A stretch of DNA of 40,530 bases from Candidatus Poribacteria bacterium (GTDB lineage: Bacteria > Poribacteria > WGA-4E > B28-G17), in contig JAGGXZ010000055.1 in assembly GCA_021162805.1 (NCBI GenBank), positions 1-40,530 of the forward strand. Reading direction: 5' to 3'. The position numbers were made by a program, and so were the translations under genes. The notes beneath the pieces are model-generated. The model searched no databases. It was not told the DNA's origin and worked only from the letters and a program-made list of their open reading frames with translations. Positions 1-7,431 of the stretch are shown here, piece after piece. Numbering within the stretch: position 1 is the stretch's first letter; the number at the start of each line of letters is the position of its first letter.

Positions 1-24
1 CTTTGTCGATAGGAGGGAAAGCGA

Positions 25-390
25 ATGAACCCACCCAAGTGCGATGACCTTGACTACATCCATTTTCTCATCGCCACCCAGAGGGTATTCACCTGCACTG
101 AGGCAGCAAGATGCCAACCTCAAGGGGAGAAAGCCCCAGCCCACGATGCCTTCACAAGACTGCTACAAAGACAGCCTCCCGACACGGAGGCGTTGTGGCA
201 GGAAGCGAAGGAGTTCGTGGAGAAAAAGAAGGGAATTTTGGTTCTGGATGACACCACCTTGGACAAGCCCTATGCGAAGAAGATGGAACTTGTGACCTAT
301 CACTGGAGTGGCAAGCACAAAAGGGTGGTGAAAGGCATCCCCCTTTTGACCTTGACCTCCCTATCGCTTGTTTTCCCCCGTGGCAACTAG
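25..390 (+). pseudogene. IS701-type transposase, N-terminal fragment
   Basis: This is the N-terminal quarter of a DDE transposase of the IS701 group. The protein has the family's opening (PPKCDDLDYIHFLIATQR) and the first-aspartate region (LVLDDTTLDKPYAKKMEL), followed by YHWSGKHKRVVKGI. After that point, near residue 107, the similarity stops and a short unrelated tail ends at a TAG. Full-length relatives are about 350-450 residues, so the second aspartate, the glutamate and the right end of the element are missing. An AGGAGG ribosome site lies 7 bases before the ATG. The cut end abuts the stop codon of the convergent downstream gene. It cannot encode an active transposase. The left inverted repeat would lie outside the window. 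The family assignment is by motif memory. Confidence 0.75.
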
Positions 391-866
391 ATCAGCCCGA
401 TGTTTCTGAATACCTCTGCTAGTTCGGGATGATCTTTCATCAAGTCTTGTGCTTTCTCCCTTATTTGTCTGATAGTCTCCCTCTGCTCCTGCCGTTTTTG
501 CCACCACTGAGCGAAAATGGGGCCACCGAATATCGCTGCCAGGATAGTAACAAATATCACCGTCCATATAGCCCACATCTGGTAATACATCGAGTCGATC
601 CGTGAATTAACCCTAGCGTTTGATTCTTCCATTTTCTTCGTCAGTTCTCTCTGTAGGGTGATGATATCGTCCTTGGTTACCATCTTACCTTCAAGTGCTT
701 CTATCTTACCCTTCATCTCGGCGATGTCCAGTTTGATGGCGGTTATCCCTTGTTTAATTGGTTCAAGGGCTTGCTGTATTATCTGCTCTACATCCTGTCT
801 TGTGAGCTCGGCGAAGGACGGCAGAGCAAGGGCCAAAAGCAGGGTAAGTGCCAATGCGGTTTTCAT
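387..866 (-). CDS. Signal-peptide coiled-coil protein with one membrane helix
   Basis: This 159-residue protein is of unknown function. Residues 1-19 look like a cleavable signal peptide ending in PSFA before E20. Residues 22-95 are a charged, heptad-like helix (EQIIQQALEPIKQGITAIK and onward), which suggests a coiled coil. A hydrophobic segment at about 96-118 (WTVIFVTILAAIFGGP) should span the membrane, and a charged tail of about 40 residues follows. Similar small proteins with a signal sequence, coiled coil and tail anchor are common in uncultured bacteria and have no assigned role. Its ATG overlaps the stop of the upstream ribbon-helix-helix gene by ATGA, so the two are probably translated together from the promoter at about 1084-1112. 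I see no enzymatic motif and no toxin fold. Confidence 0.7.
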   Translation of the reverse strand: MKTALALTLLLALALPSFAELTRQDVEQIIQQALEPIKQGITAIKLDIAEMKGKIEALEGKMVTKDDIITLQRELTKKMEESNARVNSRIDSMYYQMWAIWTVIFVTILAAIFGGPIFAQWWQKRQEQRETIRQIREKAQDLMKDHPELAEVFRNIGLI

Positions 867-1045
867 GTCGTGGCTCCTTGTTCTCTTAGCGCTTTCTCTA
901 AGGCTTCGCGGATGAATAGAGTAATGGATTTTCTAGACTGGTAAGCGGCTTCTTCAACTTGTTCTTTAAGCGTCTTCGGTATGCGGATTGTAAGTTTTAC
1001 AGCCTCCTCTGATTTCGCAAGCTTTTGAAATTTTAGAGCTGCCAT
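863..1045 (-). CDS. Ribbon-helix-helix (Arc/CopG-like) regulator
   Basis: This 60-residue protein has the layout of a ribbon-helix-helix DNA-binding protein. A short beta strand (VKLTIRIPKTLKEQ, about residues 16-29) is followed by two helices containing VEEAAYQSRKSITLFIREAL. Such proteins bind palindromic operators as dimers. I chose the ATG at 1045 because AGGTGA sits 5 bases upstream; in-frame starts at 1060 and 1078 lack one. It precedes, with a 4-base overlap, a membrane coiled-coil gene that does not look like a toxin, so a toxin-antitoxin reading is weak. A strong promoter with a 10-bp palindrome in its spacer lies 40 bases upstream, which makes self-repression plausible (inference). 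Confidence 0.7.
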   Translation of the reverse strand: MAALKFQKLAKSEEAVKLTIRIPKTLKEQVEEAAYQSRKSITLFIREALEKALREQGATT

Positions 1046-1083
1046 TTTATCACCTACCATGTGGGTTGTTTTCAACAAAACTA

Positions 1084-1117
1084 ATTATACAGCATGCCGG
1101 CATTAAAGTCAATGCCG
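1084..1117 (-). promoter_or_regulatory. Sigma-70 promoter with palindromic operator-like site
   Basis: On the minus strand a -35 TTGACT (1112-1107) and a perfect -10 TATAAT (1089-1084) are separated by exactly 17 bases. The spacer contains the perfect palindrome ATGCCGGCAT (1094-1103), and a further half-site ATGCCG lies at 1112-1117, overlapping the -35. The start site would fall near 1077, leaving a leader of about 30 bases before the ribbon-helix-helix start. The half-sites across the core promoter are what an autorepressor would use; that binding is inferred, not shown. Confidence 0.7.
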
Positions 1118-1245
1118 TAATAATTACCGAGTAAATTCTTATGTGTTAATCTACCACCTGCGCGAAGCCTATTAAGGTTAAAGCAACCACCAGTAATGGT
1201 GCTAAAGTTCCCCCTTCTTTTGCCTGGGTAATTGATGCCGTAGCA

Positions 1246-2994
1246 TCATTGGTAGATTGAGGGAGGAAGATAAACCGTGAAGGTCGTCCCCGATCCAGGA
1301 CAGCTTGTAACCCTGATCTCACCGCCGTGAAGCCGGACGATATGCTTGACTATTGAGAGTCCCAAACCCGTCCCCCCCAACTCCCTCGATCTTGCTTTGT
1401 CCACCCTGTAAAATCTCTCAAATATCCTGGGTAGATGTTCGGACGGTATCCCCACACCTGTGTCCGACACCTGAATTTTCACTCTTCCCCTTTCCCTGTC
1501 GATCCTGAGGGTCACCTCACCCCGCTCGGTATATTTGACTGCGTTATCGAGCAGATTTAAAAGCATCTGCTCGATCAAAAACGGATCGCCGACGATGATG
1601 GATTCGGGATTCACATCCATGTTAAGCTCAATCCCCTTCCTCTCAGCTTCCCTTTCGATCAGCTTCATCACATCTACGGATATTTCACCGAGATCGATCC
1701 TCTCCATAGCGAGATGCGGTTCCGATGATTCAAGCCTTGACAGCAACAGCAGGTCGGAGACGAGGTTCGACATCCTCTCGACATTTCTCCGTATTATACC
1801 GATGAATTTTCTCCGCGTTTCGGGTTCCTCATCCTCAAGCGTCTCAAGATAGCCTTTGATAGCCGTCAGCGGAGTTCTCAGCTCATGGGAGGCATTCGCG
1901 ACGAAATCGGCTTTGATCCTTTCAATCTGGGCATCTGATGTGATATCGTGAAACACGAGCACAAGCCATCTCTCCCCGCCTTCCCCTTCGAAGGAGGAGC
2001 CGTTGACCGTAAAGGTCCTGCCGCTGAGTTTCATCCTCCGCCCTATCACCTTGCCCTCTCGGATGAGATCATCGACGATCACCTTAAGGTCAGCGCATCT
2101 GATCACCTCGAGATATCCCCTTCCAGTTATATCCCCTTCGACCGAAAACATCTCGACAAGGCGGTTATTCGCCAACTTAACATTTAGGTTTCTATCGAGC
2201 ACCAACACGCCTTCCGACATCGAATTAAGGATGGCGTTCAGCTCATCATATCTCGTCTGAAGCTGCTCAAACAACGACTGAAGCTTTCGAGCCATCTCAT
2301 TCAACGCTTCGGCGAGTGATCCCAGCTCATCCCTTCTTCGCACGGCGGTGCGGGCGGTGAAATCCCCTTCAGCTATCTTTCTGGTCAGGGCAACCATACG
2401 CCTGACGGACGAGGAGAAAAGTGAGGAGAAGAGGAAAGTCAACGCCAAGGCGACAGCCCACATGATGATCGAAAGGAGAAGCACCCTATCGGTGATTTCC
2501 CCTATAAGGAGGTTCACCTCCCTTGTTTTGAGACTCACCCTTACAACACCCCTGATCCTCCCCTCTTCGATTACCGGCACCGCCACATAGCTCATCATCT
2601 CCCCCAGGGTTGTGCTGTATCTGGTGCTCATCCCGATCTCCCCTTTCAGCGCCTTCTTGATCTCAGGCCGGCCGGAGTGGTTCTCCATGGTGAGCGGATC
2701 TCTTTCCGAATCGGCGAGAACTGTCCCCATAGGGTCTATCAATGTGATCCTGAGTCCGGTAGATCTGCCGATCTCCTTAGCGAGGAGATCGGCCTTTTCG
2801 GGAGCTTCATTGAGGGCATTTTTGAAGATCTCCGCCGCCAAGAGGGCGTGAACCTTAAGCTTATCGGCGGTCCATCTTCGATATCGATCCCTCACCACGC
2901 CGTTTATCAGCAGGGCGATGGTGAATATAGCGATCGTAGCTATGGCAGAACAGGCTATGAAATATTTCCATGTGATTCCGAATCTAGGCCTCAA
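1246..2994 (-). CDS. Membrane sensor histidine kinase (PhoR/WalK architecture)
   Basis: This 582-residue sensor kinase has a first membrane helix at about 11-33, an extracytoplasmic sensor of about 135 residues, a second helix at about 171-193, HAMP at about 194-246, and a PAS domain starting near 252 (LNAILNSMSEGVLVLD). HisKA carries the phospho-acceptor histidine H370 in NASHELRTPL. The ATPase domain has the N box (DNAVKYT, about 485), DTGVGIP (about 513) and GTGLGL (about 543), so all catalytic motifs are present. It overlaps the response regulator upstream by 11 bases, so the pair is surely one transcript. The domain order matches PhoR, but no phosphate-transport genes are nearby, so the signal is unknown. 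A 6-bp hairpin (TGATGC/GCATCA) follows the gene without a T-run. Confidence 0.9.
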   Translation of the reverse strand: MRPRFGITWKYFIACSAIATIAIFTIALLINGVVRDRYRRWTADKLKVHALLAAEIFKNALNEAPEKADLLAKEIGRSTGLRITLIDPMGTVLADSERDPLTMENHSGRPEIKKALKGEIGMSTRYSTTLGEMMSYVAVPVIEEGRIRGVVRVSLKTREVNLLIGEITDRVLLLSIIMWAVALALTFLFSSLFSSSVRRMVALTRKIAEGDFTARTAVRRRDELGSLAEALNEMARKLQSLFEQLQTRYDELNAILNSMSEGVLVLDRNLNVKLANNRLVEMFSVEGDITGRGYLEVIRCADLKVIVDDLIREGKVIGRRMKLSGRTFTVNGSSFEGEGGERWLVLVFHDITSDAQIERIKADFVANASHELRTPLTAIKGYLETLEDEEPETRRKFIGIIRRNVERMSNLVSDLLLLSRLESSEPHLAMERIDLGEISVDVMKLIEREAERKGIELNMDVNPESIIVGDPFLIEQMLLNLLDNAVKYTERGEVTLRIDRERGRVKIQVSDTGVGIPSEHLPRIFERFYRVDKARSRELGGTGLGLSIVKHIVRLHGGEIRVTSCPGSGTTFTVYLPPSIYQ

Positions 2995-3658
2995 ATTTGT
3001 AGCCCACTCCCCTGACGGATTTGATCAAATCGCCGTATCTCCCCAATTTTTTACGGAGGTTTGACACATGGACATCCACGGCCTTGGGAACGACCACCTT
3101 CTCCCCTTCCCATATCCAGTCTATGATCTGTCTTCGGGTGAAAACCCTTCCGGGCTTTGAGACGAGCAGGGAAAGCAATCTGAACTCGGCGAAGGTGAGG
3201 TCCAACGGCGTTCCGTCCACGCTGGCTGAAAATCCTTCAGGATCAACCTGCAGGCCTCCGATCTTAAAGGGGGTATCCCGAAACGATGGTTCTGAGCGCC
3301 TCAGCACGGCTTTCACCCTTGCGATAAGCTCCCTGACGCTGAAGGGTTTGACGACATAATCGTCGGCACCCAGCTCAAGCCCTAGAACCACATCTACCTC
3401 GCTTCCCTTCGCCGTGAGGATAATTATCGGGATGGATCTCGCTCTTCCTTCATCCCTCATCATCCTGCAGATCTCCAGTCCGTCTATGCCGGGGAGCATC
3501 AGATCCAGTATCACCAGATCGGGCCTTTCCCATTTCAGAGCGCTGAGAAATTCCTCCCCATCCTGAAATATCCTAGTGTTGAACTTCTCCTTCCGCAGAT
3601 TATGTGCGACGAGCTCAGCTATGTCGGGCTCATCTTCAACAATCCAGATCACCTTCAT
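2984..3658 (-). CDS. OmpR/PhoB-family response regulator
   Basis: This 224-residue two-domain regulator has a receiver with acidic residues at 8-10 (VEDEP), phospho-acceptor D52 in VILDLMLPG and the conserved lysine in DDYVVKPFS. It is followed by a winged-helix DNA-binding domain whose end (SNLRKKLG, VRGVGYKFEA) is typical of the OmpR/PhoB class. The ATG at 3658 is preferred because a GGTGAG ribosome site precedes it and the receiver fold begins immediately; an in-frame start at 3694 would add 12 unlikely residues. It is co-transcribed with the histidine kinase and is divergent from the large secreted protein at 3752. The short gap contains back-to-back promoters, so this regulator could control that gene (inference). 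Confidence 0.92.
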   Translation of the reverse strand: MKVIWIVEDEPDIAELVAHNLRKEKFNTRIFQDGEEFLSALKWERPDLVILDLMLPGIDGLEICRMMRDEGRARSIPIIILTAKGSEVDVVLGLELGADDYVVKPFSVRELIARVKAVLRRSEPSFRDTPFKIGGLQVDPEGFSASVDGTPLDLTFAEFRLLSLLVSKPGRVFTRRQIIDWIWEGEKVVVPKAVDVHVSNLRKKLGRYGDLIKSVRGVGYKFEA

Positions 3659-3682
3659 GTCGATCAACTCACCCGAATCCCT

Positions 3683-3711
3683 TAGACACGGCATCAGTGG
3701 TGTGATATAAT
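3683..3711 (+). promoter_or_regulatory. Extended -10 sigma-70 promoter for the 872-aa gene
   Basis: TAGACA (3683-3688), a 17-base spacer and TATAAT (3706-3711) form a near-consensus promoter. TG at 3703-3704 makes an extended -10 (TGATATAAT). The start site would be near 3718, leaving a leader of about 34 bases that contains a strong GAGGAGG ribosome site. Confidence 0.65.
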
Positions 3712-3738
3712 CTTAACCTGAAAGGGATCTGGATTCAA
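3710..3738 (-). promoter_or_regulatory. Possible promoter of the response regulator/kinase pair
   Basis: On the minus strand TTGAAT (3738-3733), 17 bases and TAAGAT (3715-3710) make a plausible but imperfect promoter facing the response regulator. It lies back-to-back with the plus-strand promoter, and their -10 regions overlap by two bases, so transcription in the two directions may compete. Confidence 0.35.
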
Positions 3739-3751
3739 GAGGAGGTCGAAG

Positions 3752-6370
3752 ATGATCTGCCTTATAACCATGCTGATCTGCTCGGGATTGATGGGAACGG
3801 ATGAAACGCCTGTCGTTAAATCCCTCGTCCGTCCCGATCTCTCATCCCGTAATCTCCTTTCAAATCCCGGTTTTGAGGAGATATCGGATGGGAAGGTGAA
3901 GGGATGGAGTTCATATGGGGAGAGCGGTTTTGAACTGGACGATCGAAACCGGCGATCGGGAAAGATGAGCATAAGATGCAGCGGAAGAAGAGGCGGAGCA
4001 CAGCAGGTGGTGGAGCTGAATCAGAAGTCGCCAAGGCCGGTCTTCGTGAGCGGCTGGAGCAAGGCCGATTCCGTCTCCGGATCGCCCGATAGCAACTACT
4101 CCCTCTATGTCGATATCATCTACTCCGATGGCGCGCCCCTCTGGGGACAGACGGTCAGTTTCAGCACTGGAACGCATGATTGGGAATATCGCGAACGCTT
4201 TATACTTCCCGAAAAGCCTATAAAAAAGCTTTATCTCTATGCCCTTTTCAGAGGACATGGAGGGAGGGTTTGGTTCGACGATCTCAGATTGGTTGAGCTC
4301 AAATCCACGGAGGGAACGTTCTGGTTCGACGGTCAGTTCGTCAGACTTGAAAGGGGTAAATCGGGCGAGATCACCCGAAAGTTCAGGATAACGACCGAAG
4401 ACGAGCTGGAGTTAACCCTGGGAGAGGACGGTCGATTGAGCCGTGTGAGATGTGGGGAGAGAACGATCTTTGAGGGAAATCGTCCTTGGATCTACGCCCG
4501 CGATTTCGCCGCCAACTCGGATTTCATAGCCGCTGTGGGAAAGATCCAGAGGGATAAGGAGGGGAAACTTATCTTCACCGGGGAGTTTCCGTCGCTGAAC
4601 CTCCGGATCGAGCTTGAGATATCGGGTTTAAAATCCCACCTTCGTTTAGACGGCAGGGTGAAGGATCTGACGGGAAAGGATCGGGCGATAAGTTTATACG
4701 TCGGACTGCCGATACTCAAAATAGGATGGAGATGGTGGGATTACGTCCGTAGGTCGAGAAAGATAGAGGGGAAGGAGGAGTATTCGAACGTCGCCTATTG
4801 TGGGGCCGGGGCGACGGGATATATATCGCTTTACCCGATAGGGTGTGTGGAAGATGGCCGGTCGGATTTGGTCATGGGGATCCCTATGGATAGGCCTCGT
4901 CTTTACAGGATTGCCTGTAACGGTGGGAGTGGAGAGATATATGCCGCCTTCGACTTCGGTTTAGTTGCGGAGTCCATCCGATATCCCTCCTCGGCCGATT
5001 TCTCACTCGTGATCTACAGGGCCGATCCCGAATGGGGTTTCAGGAGCGCCCTCAAAAGGTATTACGATATATTCCCTCAGTTCTTCGTCAAGCGGGTTGA
5101 GAGAGAGGGTATATGGATGCCCTTCACCGATATCTCCACGGTTGAGGGTTATGAGGATTTCGGCTCCGCTTTCCACGAGGGGACCAATAATATCAGATTC
5201 GACGATCAAATCGGAGTTTACAGTTTCAGGTATACCGAGCCGATGACATACTGGCAGAGGATGCCCAAAGGGATACCCCGCACATATGAGGGGGCAGTGG
5301 AGTTCCTCAAAAGGAATATGCACAGCCTGGATAAGAGGTTAAGGGATATCTCACGGGCGACGGAGCTCTGTGGCGCATATGATCGAAACGGCAGGTATAT
5401 ACTGAGGATCAGGAACGCCCCATGGTGCGATGGCGCCGTCTTTACGCTCAACCCGAACCCCGATATACCCGAAGACGATTACCACACCCTCAACAAGGCA
5501 CACCTCAACTACACTCCGCAGATGGGAGACAAGCTCTATAGCGGTGAAAACGGCCAGTTGGACGGCGAATATCTCGACTCGCTGGAGGGATGGGGAGGCG
5601 ATAAGAATTTTCGGAGGGAACACTTCAAATATGTAAGCATACCGCTCACCTTCGATCCGCAGAGCGGAAGACCCATTATACTTCAGATCTTCTCCACATA
5701 TGAGTTCACGCGCTACATCAGCGAGGACATACATCGGCGTGGCAAGCTGATGATGGCTAATGCCGTGCCCTGGAGGTTCGGCTTCCTAGGACATCTGCTG
5801 GATGTGATGGGCACAGAGGTCAACTGGATGCGAGGGGAAAAGTTGGTACCAGAGTCGGACGAAAGGATGAGTTATCGGCGGGCGATATGCTATCAAAAGC
5901 CTTATCTTCTACTTATGAACACCTTCTTCGATCGATTCACGAGCGATAAGGTCGAGGTGTATATGAAGAGATGTCTGTTCTATGGGATCTTTCCAAGCAT
6001 GTTCAGTCATAACGCCGCCGAAGACCCCTACTGGCGCAATCCGAAGTGGTATAACCGGGATAGAAACCTCTTTAAGAAGTATATACCCCTCATCAGGCTG
6101 ATCGCACAGGCGGGATGGGAACCTGTGACGGGTGTGAGAGGGGATAACCCGAACGTGTATATCGAGAGGTTCGGCGATTTTGAGGATAAGGTCTTCTATC
6201 TGACACTGCTCAACCCGACCGATGAGGTGCAGAGAACCGAGCTGAGTTTGCCTGTGAGGGTGAATGAAGCCGATGAGCTCATAACCGGTGAACGCCTCAT
6301 CTCATCTCCGACCGGGACGATATCCCTTCAGATCGGGTCTGGGGAGGTCCGCCTGATACGCCTGAAGTAG
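3752..6370 (+). CDS. Large exported carbohydrate-associated protein of unknown function
   Basis: This 872-residue protein begins with a short hydrophobic export-like segment (residues 1-15). A first module (about 35-190) looks like a beta-sandwich carbohydrate-binding domain of the CBM4/9 kind: it opens with NLLSNPGFEEISDGKVKGWS and ends with GGRVWFDDLRLVEL. The remainder contains a beta-rich region and then a Trp/Tyr/Asp-rich part (for example EYLDSLEGWGG and NAVPWRFGFLGHLLD) that resembles the TIM barrel of uncharacterised glycosidases. I cannot name a GH family or catalytic pair. The start is supported by GAGGAGG 6 bases upstream and a good promoter. It is divergent from a two-component system and monocistronic, with a hairpin right after the stop. 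Export and a role with polysaccharide are inference. Confidence 0.7.
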   Translation: MICLITMLICSGLMGTDETPVVKSLVRPDLSSRNLLSNPGFEEISDGKVKGWSSYGESGFELDDRNRRSGKMSIRCSGRRGGAQQVVELNQKSPRPVFVSGWSKADSVSGSPDSNYSLYVDIIYSDGAPLWGQTVSFSTGTHDWEYRERFILPEKPIKKLYLYALFRGHGGRVWFDDLRLVELKSTEGTFWFDGQFVRLERGKSGEITRKFRITTEDELELTLGEDGRLSRVRCGERTIFEGNRPWIYARDFAANSDFIAAVGKIQRDKEGKLIFTGEFPSLNLRIELEISGLKSHLRLDGRVKDLTGKDRAISLYVGLPILKIGWRWWDYVRRSRKIEGKEEYSNVAYCGAGATGYISLYPIGCVEDGRSDLVMGIPMDRPRLYRIACNGGSGEIYAAFDFGLVAESIRYPSSADFSLVIYRADPEWGFRSALKRYYDIFPQFFVKRVEREGIWMPFTDISTVEGYEDFGSAFHEGTNNIRFDDQIGVYSFRYTEPMTYWQRMPKGIPRTYEGAVEFLKRNMHSLDKRLRDISRATELCGAYDRNGRYILRIRNAPWCDGAVFTLNPNPDIPEDDYHTLNKAHLNYTPQMGDKLYSGENGQLDGEYLDSLEGWGGDKNFRREHFKYVSIPLTFDPQSGRPIILQIFSTYEFTRYISEDIHRRGKLMMANAVPWRFGFLGHLLDVMGTEVNWMRGEKLVPESDERMSYRRAICYQKPYLLLMNTFFDRFTSDKVEVYMKRCLFYGIFPSMFSHNAAEDPYWRNPKWYNRDRNLFKKYIPLIRLIAQAGWEPVTGVRGDNPNVYIERFGDFEDKVFYLTLLNPTDEVQRTELSLPVRVNEADELITGERLISSPTGTISLQIGSGEVRLIRLK

Positions 6371-6391
6371 GGGCGAAAAAATCTTTCGCCC
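6371..6391 (+). terminator. Hairpin after the 872-aa gene
   Basis: A perfect 8-bp inverted repeat, GGGCGAAA (6371-6378) and TTTCGCCC (6384-6391), with a 5-base loop begins right after the stop codon. No T-run follows, so it may stabilise the 3' end rather than terminate by itself. Confidence 0.45.
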
Positions 6392-6421
6392 TAGAAAGAT
6401 CTCTCGTCCCTGCATTTTCAC

Positions 6422-6450
6422 TTGTATTCGTTTCTGAAGTATGCTAAAAT
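6422..6450 (+). promoter_or_regulatory. Extended -10 promoter of the OmpA-like lipoprotein
   Basis: TTGTAT (6422-6427), a 17-base spacer and TAAAAT (6445-6450) precede the lipoprotein gene. TG one base upstream (TGCTAAAAT) makes an extended -10 that could compensate for the weak -35. The start site would be near 6457. Confidence 0.5.
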
Positions 6451-6503
6451 ATGCTTGAAAGTGAGAGCTGCTAAGGTAATCTTTAGAGCTGAGGAGGAAC
6501 CAA

Positions 6504-7358
6504 ATGAAGAGAGCATTATACCTAATGATCGCCTTGCTGGTTTTGGCTCTGGCCGTGGGAGGTTGTGGCTATTTAAAGAAGGAGGAGTTCAACAGGGAGT
6601 TCAGCGCGTATAAGGAGCAGAACGCCAAAGACCTGGCTGAGCTCAAAACCAACATCGGTAATGTCGATCAAAAGCTGGATAACGCCGTTGCCAACCTCAA
6701 TCAGAAGATCGAAAGCGCTCGTGAGGAGGCGATAAAGGCCGCCGAGCAGGGCGATGCTGACACGATGGAGAAGGCCTCCAAGAAGATCGAAGAGGGCGAT
6801 AAAGCCGTAAGGGACGAAGCCCTGAAAGCAGCCCGCAAGGCCGAAGAGAACGCTAAAAAATACGCCGATGCCCAGGTGAGAAAGGCCATGGCTAAGGCTG
6901 CCGACCGGATGAGCAGGGATATCAACCGCGCCGCCACTGCTGCTAGGGTAGCCGTCAGGGAGATCGAGGAGGTCAAGAAAACACAGAAGAAGATCATCGA
7001 GCGGCTGACGAAAGAACCGATCGTCGTTTATTTCGATAGCGGCAAGGCCGATCTCACGGACGAGGCAAAGGCAAAGTTGGATAAGGCCATCGCCTTGATC
7101 AAAAAATATCCGGACGCAAAGCTGAAAATCGTCGGACACGCCGACAGCAGACCGGTCCTGGGCGGCAAATTTAGGAGCAACTGGGATCTCTCAGCGGCCA
7201 GGGCTAAAGCGGTCGCAGATTATCTTAAAGGAAAAGGCATCACCAACGAAATGGAGGTCTACGGCAGAGCCCATACCGAACCGATATCGACCGAGACAAC
7301 CAAGGAGGGGCTTGCCAAAAACAGAAGGACTGAGATCTGGATTCTCCCCTCTCTATAA
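6504..7358 (+). CDS. OmpA/Pal-type peptidoglycan-binding lipoprotein with coiled coil
   Basis: This 284-residue outer-membrane lipoprotein has a basic N-terminus and hydrophobic stretch ending in the lipobox AVGGC, with C21 as the lipidated cysteine. Residues about 28-165 are Ala/Lys/Glu-rich and lack prolines, so a long coiled coil is expected. Residues about 172-284 form an OmpA C-terminal domain: YFDSGKADLTDEAK, VGHADSRP, NWDLSAARAKAV and NRRTEIWI contain the usual peptidoglycan-contact residues. It would tether outer membrane to cell wall, with the coiled coil as periplasmic spacer, which is much longer than in classical Pal. The gene follows a GAGGAGG site, has its own promoter and ends at a strong terminator, so it is probably a single-gene unit. 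Confidence 0.88.
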   Translation: MKRALYLMIALLVLALAVGGCGYLKKEEFNREFSAYKEQNAKDLAELKTNIGNVDQKLDNAVANLNQKIESAREEAIKAAEQGDADTMEKASKKIEEGDKAVRDEALKAARKAEENAKKYADAQVRKAMAKAADRMSRDINRAATAARVAVREIEEVKKTQKKIIERLTKEPIVVYFDSGKADLTDEAKAKLDKAIALIKKYPDAKLKIVGHADSRPVLGGKFRSNWDLSAARAKAVADYLKGKGITNEMEVYGRAHTEPISTETTKEGLAKNRRTEIWILPSL

Positions 7359-7380
7359 TCGAGGTGATCGAAATACCAAC

Positions 7381-7415
7381 AGCGGCTCATCCGTACGATG
7401 GGCCGCTTTTTATTT
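7381..7415 (+). terminator. Rho-independent terminator after the lipoprotein gene
   Basis: AGCGGCTCAT (7381-7390) pairs with ATGGGCCGCT (7398-7407) around a 7-base loop, with a single T-G wobble, and is followed by TTTTTATTT-type bases to 7415. It ends only 17 bases before the next start codon, so the following gene must be initiated by read-through or by a promoter within this hairpin. Confidence 0.8.
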
Positions 7416-7431
7416 CTCAACGAGGTGCGTT

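Noticed and set aside
387-1045. Toxin-antitoxin pair
   Set aside because: A ribbon-helix-helix protein with a 4-base overlap to a second gene fits the layout, but the second protein has a signal peptide, coiled coil and membrane helix and no known toxin fold.
1229-1244. Terminator after the kinase (TGATGC/GCATCA hairpin)
   Set aside because: The stem is 6 bp with no T-run on the transcript side, too weak to call.
1246-3658. PhoB/PhoR phosphate system
   Set aside because: The architecture fits, but there is no pst or phoU gene nearby and the divergent gene is carbohydrate-related, so I give only the family.
6573-7139. 188-codon open frame on the minus strand
   Set aside because: It is antisense to the OmpA-like lipoprotein, has no ribosome site, and its Leu/Gly-rich sequence is what the reverse strand of a Lys/Ala/Glu coiled coil yields.
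7312-7431. Upstream extension of the TIM-barrel-like protein
   Set aside because: It would overlap the lipoprotein gene and run through a strong terminator, so the start was moved to 7432.
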